A stretch of DNA of 64,000 nt from the NCBI RefSeq assembly GCF_002091635.1, contig NZ_BDAC01000005.1:1-64000 (forward strand), given 5' to 3'. The stretch is from Pseudomonas indica NBRC 103045. Lineage in GTDB: Bacteria > Pseudomonadota > Gammaproteobacteria > Pseudomonadales > Pseudomonadaceae. Position numbers and translations under genes: made by a program. Below, in pieces: positions 60,358-64,000 of the stretch. The notes beneath the pieces were generated by a model. That model saw only the letters and a program-made list of their open reading frames with translations, was not told the origin of the DNA and did no database searches. Position 1 is the first letter of the stretch; each line of letters opens with the position of its first letter.

Positions 60358-61140
60358 ATGAATGCCGATGAATTACTCCGTGCCGGACGTATCGACGATG
60401 CCCTGAACACACTTCAGGAGCAGGTGCGCAGCCAGCCGGGCAATGCCGATCTGCGGGTCTTCCTGTTCCAGTTGCTCGCCGTCATGGGGCAATGGTCGCG
60501 CGCGCAGAAGCAGCTTACGGTCGCCGGCGAGCTGGAAGCCAAGGCCCTGGCCATGGTGCAGATCTACCGCGCCGCGCTGGACTGCGAAGCGCTGCGGGCC
60601 GAGGTGTTCGCCGGCCGGGTGACGCCGGTGCTGCTCGGCGAGCCTGCTGACTGGGTCGCGCTGCTGGTCCAGGCGCTGCGCCTCGATGGCGAAGGCCAGG
60701 CCGAAGCCGCAGCCCGTTTACGCGATCAAGCGTTCGAAGCCGCTCCGGCGGTGACCGGCCAAGCGAATGGCGAGGCTTTCGCCTGGTTCGCCGATGCCGA
60801 CCCGCGCCTCGGCCCGGTGCTGGAAGTGATCGTCAACGGCCGCTACGCCTGGCTGCCGATGCAGAACCTGCGCAGCCTCAAGACCGAAGCGCCGGAGGAC
60901 CTGCGCGATCTCGTCTGGCTGCCCGCCGAACTGACCCTGATCAACGGCGGCACCACCGTCGCACTGATCCCCAGTCGCTACCCGGAAACCCCCACCCAAG
61001 GCGACGATGCCGCGCGTCTCGCGCGCAAGACTGACTGGGACGGCGACCGGCCGCTCGGACAACGCCTGTTCGCCACCGATAATGGCGACTACCCGCTGTT
61101 CGAACTGCGCAGCCTCGACTTCGACCCGGTGGAAGGTTGA
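60358..61140 (+). CDS. tagJ: TagJ (ImpE family), sheath accessory protein
   Basis: 260 residues; AAAGGAAG precedes the ATG. The N-terminus has TPR-like helices ([23 protein letters not shown] is the typical opening) and the C-terminal half has [14 protein letters not shown], the ImpE signature. TagJ binds the TssB N-terminus and, in P. aeruginosa, ClpV. tssE begins one base after its stop. Confidence 0.9.
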   Translation: MNADELLRAGRIDDALNTLQEQVRSQPGNADLRVFLFQLLAVMGQWSRAQKQLTVAGELEAKALAMVQIYRAALDCEALRAEVFAGRVTPVLLGEPADWVALLVQALRLDGEGQAEAAARLRDQAFEAAPAVTGQANGEAFAWFADADPRLGPVLEVIVNGRYAWLPMQNLRSLKTEAPEDLRDLVWLPAELTLINGGTTVALIPSRYPETPTQGDDAARLARKTDWDGDRPLGQRLFATDNGDYPLFELRSLDFDPVEG

Positions 61141-61141
61141 G

Positions 61142-61657
61142 ATGGCCGAACTGACGCCCCAGGAACGCCTGCAGCCGTCCTTGCTGGACCGCCTGACCGA
61201 CGAAGAACCCGGCAACCCACGGGAAGGCGCCGACCGCCGGATCATGTCGCTGAACCAACTCAAGGCATCGGTGCTGCGTGACCTGGCCTGGCTGTTCAAC
61301 ACCACCGCCCTGTTCGATCCGGACACCGGCATGCAGATCCCTGCCGGCAGCTCGGTGCTCAACTACGGCCTGCCGGCGCTGGCCGGTCATACCGCGTCGA
61401 GCGTGGATGTCCATGCGGTGGAAGAACTCCTCGCCGAGACCATCGCCGCCTATGAGCCGCGCATCCTGCGCAGTTCCCTGAAAGTACGCGCACAACTGCG
61501 ACCGGAAGAAATGGACCACAACGCCCTGAGCTTCGAGATCGAGGGCGACCTCTGGGCCGAGCCGGTGCCCCTGCGCATGCTGCTCACCACCAACCTCGAC
61601 CTCGAGACCGGCCACGTGCGCGTGATGCCGGCCGAACAGCAGCGGAGGCCGCGATGA
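61142..61657 (+). CDS. tssE: TssE, gp25-like baseplate protein
   Basis: 171 residues. [14 protein letters not shown] near the start and [12 protein letters not shown], followed by EPRILRSSL, are the usual TssE/gp25 lysozyme-like segments. It belongs to the TssEFGK wedge. It overlaps tssF by four bases (ATGA). Confidence 0.95.
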   Translation: MAELTPQERLQPSLLDRLTDEEPGNPREGADRRIMSLNQLKASVLRDLAWLFNTTALFDPDTGMQIPAGSSVLNYGLPALAGHTASSVDVHAVEELLAETIAAYEPRILRSSLKVRAQLRPEEMDHNALSFEIEGDLWAEPVPLRMLLTTNLDLETGHVRVMPAEQQRRPR

Positions 61658-63513
61658 ACCCTCGCCTGCTGGATTATTACAACCAGGAACTGCTGCACAT
61701 CCGCGAAAGCGCGGCGGAGTTCGCCAGCGAATACCCGAAGATCGCCAGCCGCCTGAGCCTGTCCGGTATCGACTGTGCCGACCCTTATGTCGAGCGCCTG
61801 CTGGAGGGCTTCGCCTACCTGACCGCGCGGGTGCAGTTGAAGCTGGATGCGGAATACCCGACCTTCACCCATAACCTGCTGGAAATCGCCTACCCGCACT
61901 ACCTGGCGCCCACCCCGTCGATGGTGATGGTGCAACTCCAGGCCGATCCCAACGAGGGCTCGCTGACCGGTGGTTTCACCGTCAAGCGCGACTCGGCGCT
62001 GCGTGGGCTGCTCGGTCACGAAGAGCAGACCGCCTGCGAATACCGCACGGCCCACCCAGTCACGCTCTGGCCCCTGGAGGTTGCCCGTGTCGAATATTTC
62101 GGCACCCCGGCAGCGACCCTCGGGCGCCTGGCCGCCAGCGAGCCCCGCGCCAAGGCCGGCCTGCGCCTGCGCCTGCGTACCGGCGCCGGGCTGCCCTTCA
62201 ACAGCCTGGGCCTGGACAGCTTGCCGTTCTACCTGCACGGCGCCGACGAACAACCCTTCCGCCTTTACGAGCAACTGTTCGGCAAGGCATGCGCGCTGTT
62301 CGTGAAAAGCCCGCAGGATGACTGGGTGGAGCGCCTGCCGCTGAAAGCGCTGCGCCCCCGCGGGCTGGATGACGAAGATGCCCTGCTGCCGGTGGTGCCG
62401 CGAGCCTTCCAGGGCTACCGGCTGTTGCAGGAGTACTTCGCCCTGCCCCATCGCTACCTGTTCGCCGAGTTCACCGGGTTGGGCCCGGCCGTCCGCCGCT
62501 GTGCCGGCCAGGAGCTGGAATTGATCGTCCTGTTCGAGCAACTGGACCCGACCCTGGAAGGCACGCTGGGCGTCGAGCAATTCGTGCTTTTCTGTACGCC
62601 GGCGATCAACCTGTTTCCACGGCGCGCGGACCGCATCCACCTGTCCGAGCGGGTGCACGAACATCACGTGATCGCCGACCGTACCCGCCCGCTGGATTTC
62701 GAAATCCACTCGCTGCAACAGGTCACCGGCTACGGCAGCGGCCCGGAGCAGCCGTTCCAGCCGTTCTATGCCGTGCGCGACCCGGCCCGCTACGGTCGCG
62801 AGCAGGCCTACTACATCGTCCGCCGCGAGCCGCGCCGGTTGTCCAGCCAGCGTCGGCGGCGCGGGCCGCGGGCCAGCTACGTCGGCAGCGAGACGTTCGT
62901 CTCCCTGGTGGACGCCAACCAGGCACCCTATCGCCATGATCTGCGCCAACTGGGCGTCAAGGCGCTGTGCACCAACCGCGACCTGCCGCTGCTGATGCCG
63001 GTGGGCACGGCGAAAAGCGACTTCACCCTGGAAGACAGCGCCCCCGTGCTGGCCGTGCGCTGCCTGGCCGGGCCGAGCCGGCCGCGTGCCAGCCGTGCCC
63101 ACGATGCCAGCGCCTGGCGCCTGATCAGCCAACTCTCGCTGAACTACCTGTCGCTGACCGAGCATGGACAAGGGGCGGCGGCCCTGCGCGAGTTGCTGCG
63201 CCTGTACGGCGACCCCGGCGACCCGGCCATTCAATTGCAGATCGAGGGGCTGCGCGAAGTACGCAGCCGGCCTTGCACCCGTCGCCTGCCGATGCCGGGC
63301 CCGATCGTCTTCGGCCGTGGCCTGGAGATCAGCCTGGAATTCGACGAAAACGCCTTTCGCGGCACCGGGGTCTTCCTCCTCGGCAGTGTGTTCGAGCGTT
63401 TCCTGACCCGTTATGTGTCGATCAACAGCTTTACCGAAACGGTGCTGCGCACCACGGAACGAGGCGAGGTGATGCGATGGCCGGCGAACCCCGGACGCCG
63501 TCCGAACCTTTGA
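61654..63513 (+). CDS. tssF: TssF, baseplate wedge protein
   Basis: 619 residues beginning [18 protein letters not shown], with [16 protein letters not shown] and [11 protein letters not shown], all conserved in TssF. Length is normal for the family. Its last 37 bases overlap the start of tssG. Confidence 0.96.
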   Translation: MNPRLLDYYNQELLHIRESAAEFASEYPKIASRLSLSGIDCADPYVERLLEGFAYLTARVQLKLDAEYPTFTHNLLEIAYPHYLAPTPSMVMVQLQADPNEGSLTGGFTVKRDSALRGLLGHEEQTACEYRTAHPVTLWPLEVARVEYFGTPAATLGRLAASEPRAKAGLRLRLRTGAGLPFNSLGLDSLPFYLHGADEQPFRLYEQLFGKACALFVKSPQDDWVERLPLKALRPRGLDDEDALLPVVPRAFQGYRLLQEYFALPHRYLFAEFTGLGPAVRRCAGQELELIVLFEQLDPTLEGTLGVEQFVLFCTPAINLFPRRADRIHLSERVHEHHVIADRTRPLDFEIHSLQQVTGYGSGPEQPFQPFYAVRDPARYGREQAYYIVRREPRRLSSQRRRRGPRASYVGSETFVSLVDANQAPYRHDLRQLGVKALCTNRDLPLLMPVGTAKSDFTLEDSAPVLAVRCLAGPSRPRASRAHDASAWRLISQLSLNYLSLTEHGQGAAALRELLRLYGDPGDPAIQLQIEGLREVRSRPCTRRLPMPGPIVFGRGLEISLEFDENAFRGTGVFLLGSVFERFLTRYVSINSFTETVLRTTERGEVMRWPANPGRRPNL

Positions 63514-64000
63514 ATACTCTCGCCGAGATGGCGACCGAGCCCTGGAGCTATGACTTCTTCCAGGCGCTGCGGCGCATCGAGTGCGAGTTACCGGAACGCC
63601 CGCGTATCGGCCATTCGGTACGCCTGGGCGAAGACCCGCTACGCCTCGGCCAACGCCCGGATTGTGGCTTCGCCCCTTCGACCCTGGCCGCCGTGGACCC
63701 TGGGACCGACGGCCGGCCGCCGCGTCTCGAACAATTCTTCTTCGGCCTGACCGGACCGAACGGCCCGCTGCCCCTGCACCTTACCGAATACGCCCGGGAA
63801 CGCGCGCGGCACCACGGCGATCCGACCTTCAAGCGCTTCCTGGACGTCTTCAACCACCGCCTGCTCACCCTCTTCTACCGCGCCTGGGCCGAGTCGCGGC
63901 CGACGGTCAGCCACGACCGTCCGGACGACGACTACTGGGCCGCGCGCCTGGGTGCGCTATCCGGTCGCGGCATGGAAAGCCTGCTCGGCCAGGGGCCGAT
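63477..64000 (+). CDS. tssG: TssG, baseplate wedge protein, cut by the right edge
   Basis: The first 174 residues are visible. The ATG at 63477 is in a different frame from tssF and has GAGG upstream. WSYDFFQALRRIE, FFGLTGPNGPLPLHLTEYARERA and FLDVFNHRLLTLFYRAWA are the conserved TssG N-terminal segments. The rest, and probably clpV and vgrG, lie to the right. Confidence 0.95.
   Translation, partial: MAGEPRTPSEPLNTLAEMATEPWSYDFFQALRRIECELPERPRIGHSVRLGEDPLRLGQRPDCGFAPSTLAAVDPGTDGRPPRLEQFFFGLTGPNGPLPLHLTEYARERARHHGDPTFKRFLDVFNHRLLTLFYRAWAESRPTVSHDRPDDDYWAARLGALSGRGMESLLGQGP

Overview
The window is high-GC Pseudomonas DNA, most likely from the P. aeruginosa lineage. The right half follows the P. 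aeruginosa HSI-I type VI secretion locus gene by gene (tagQRST-ppkA-pppA-tagF-tssMLKJ-fha facing tssABC-hcp-tagJ-tssEFG). REP-type palindromes typical of pseudomonads lie beside it. No rRNA, tRNA, CRISPR array or intact insertion sequence was seen.

Region 1 (1-23963) is the end of a peptide siderophore locus. Three collinear NRPS genes, the first cut by the left edge, are followed by a PvdE-type ABC exporter and an external thioesterase. A FhuF-type ferric-siderophore reductase and an SbmA-like ABC transporter then diverge from a 79-bp gap holding a Fur-box-like sequence. Specificity codes read by eye suggest ...-D-Ser-Asp-Dab-Asp. A SyrP/TauD-type aspartyl beta-hydroxylase is fused to the end of the second NRPS. 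Two condensation-superfamily domains without an intact HHxxxDG motif sit next to the Asp modules, so one or two beta-hydroxyaspartates are expected as iron ligands.

Region 2 (23964-34279) is a tightly packed eight-gene operon of visibly lower GC content: sulfotransferase, MFS exporter, stand-alone condensation-type acyltransferase, GMC oxidoreductase, class III aminotransferase, HAD phosphatase, TreT-like glycosyltransferase and APS kinase. I know of no described Pseudomonas pathway with this set. The inferred product is a sulfated, acylated amino-disaccharide, possibly a trehalosamine, made with a Neo11/Neo18-like oxidation-transamination pair and a dedicated PAPS supply. A possible coding relic lies on the left, and a 46-residue C-terminal remnant of a RES-domain toxin lies on the right, so the operon looks like an inserted island.

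Region 3 (34280-37975) holds a type V autotransporter and a cluster of REP palindromes.

Region 4 (37976-64000) is the HSI-I-like T6SS. The left arm encodes the threonine-phosphorylation pathway (TagQRST, PpkA, PppA, Fha), TagF and the membrane complex. The right arm encodes the sheath, tube and baseplate. A Tae4-type amidase effector and its probable immunity gene are inserted between hcp and tagJ, where P. aeruginosa has none. Hairpins presenting ANGGA loops precede tssA and hcp, which fits RsmA control.
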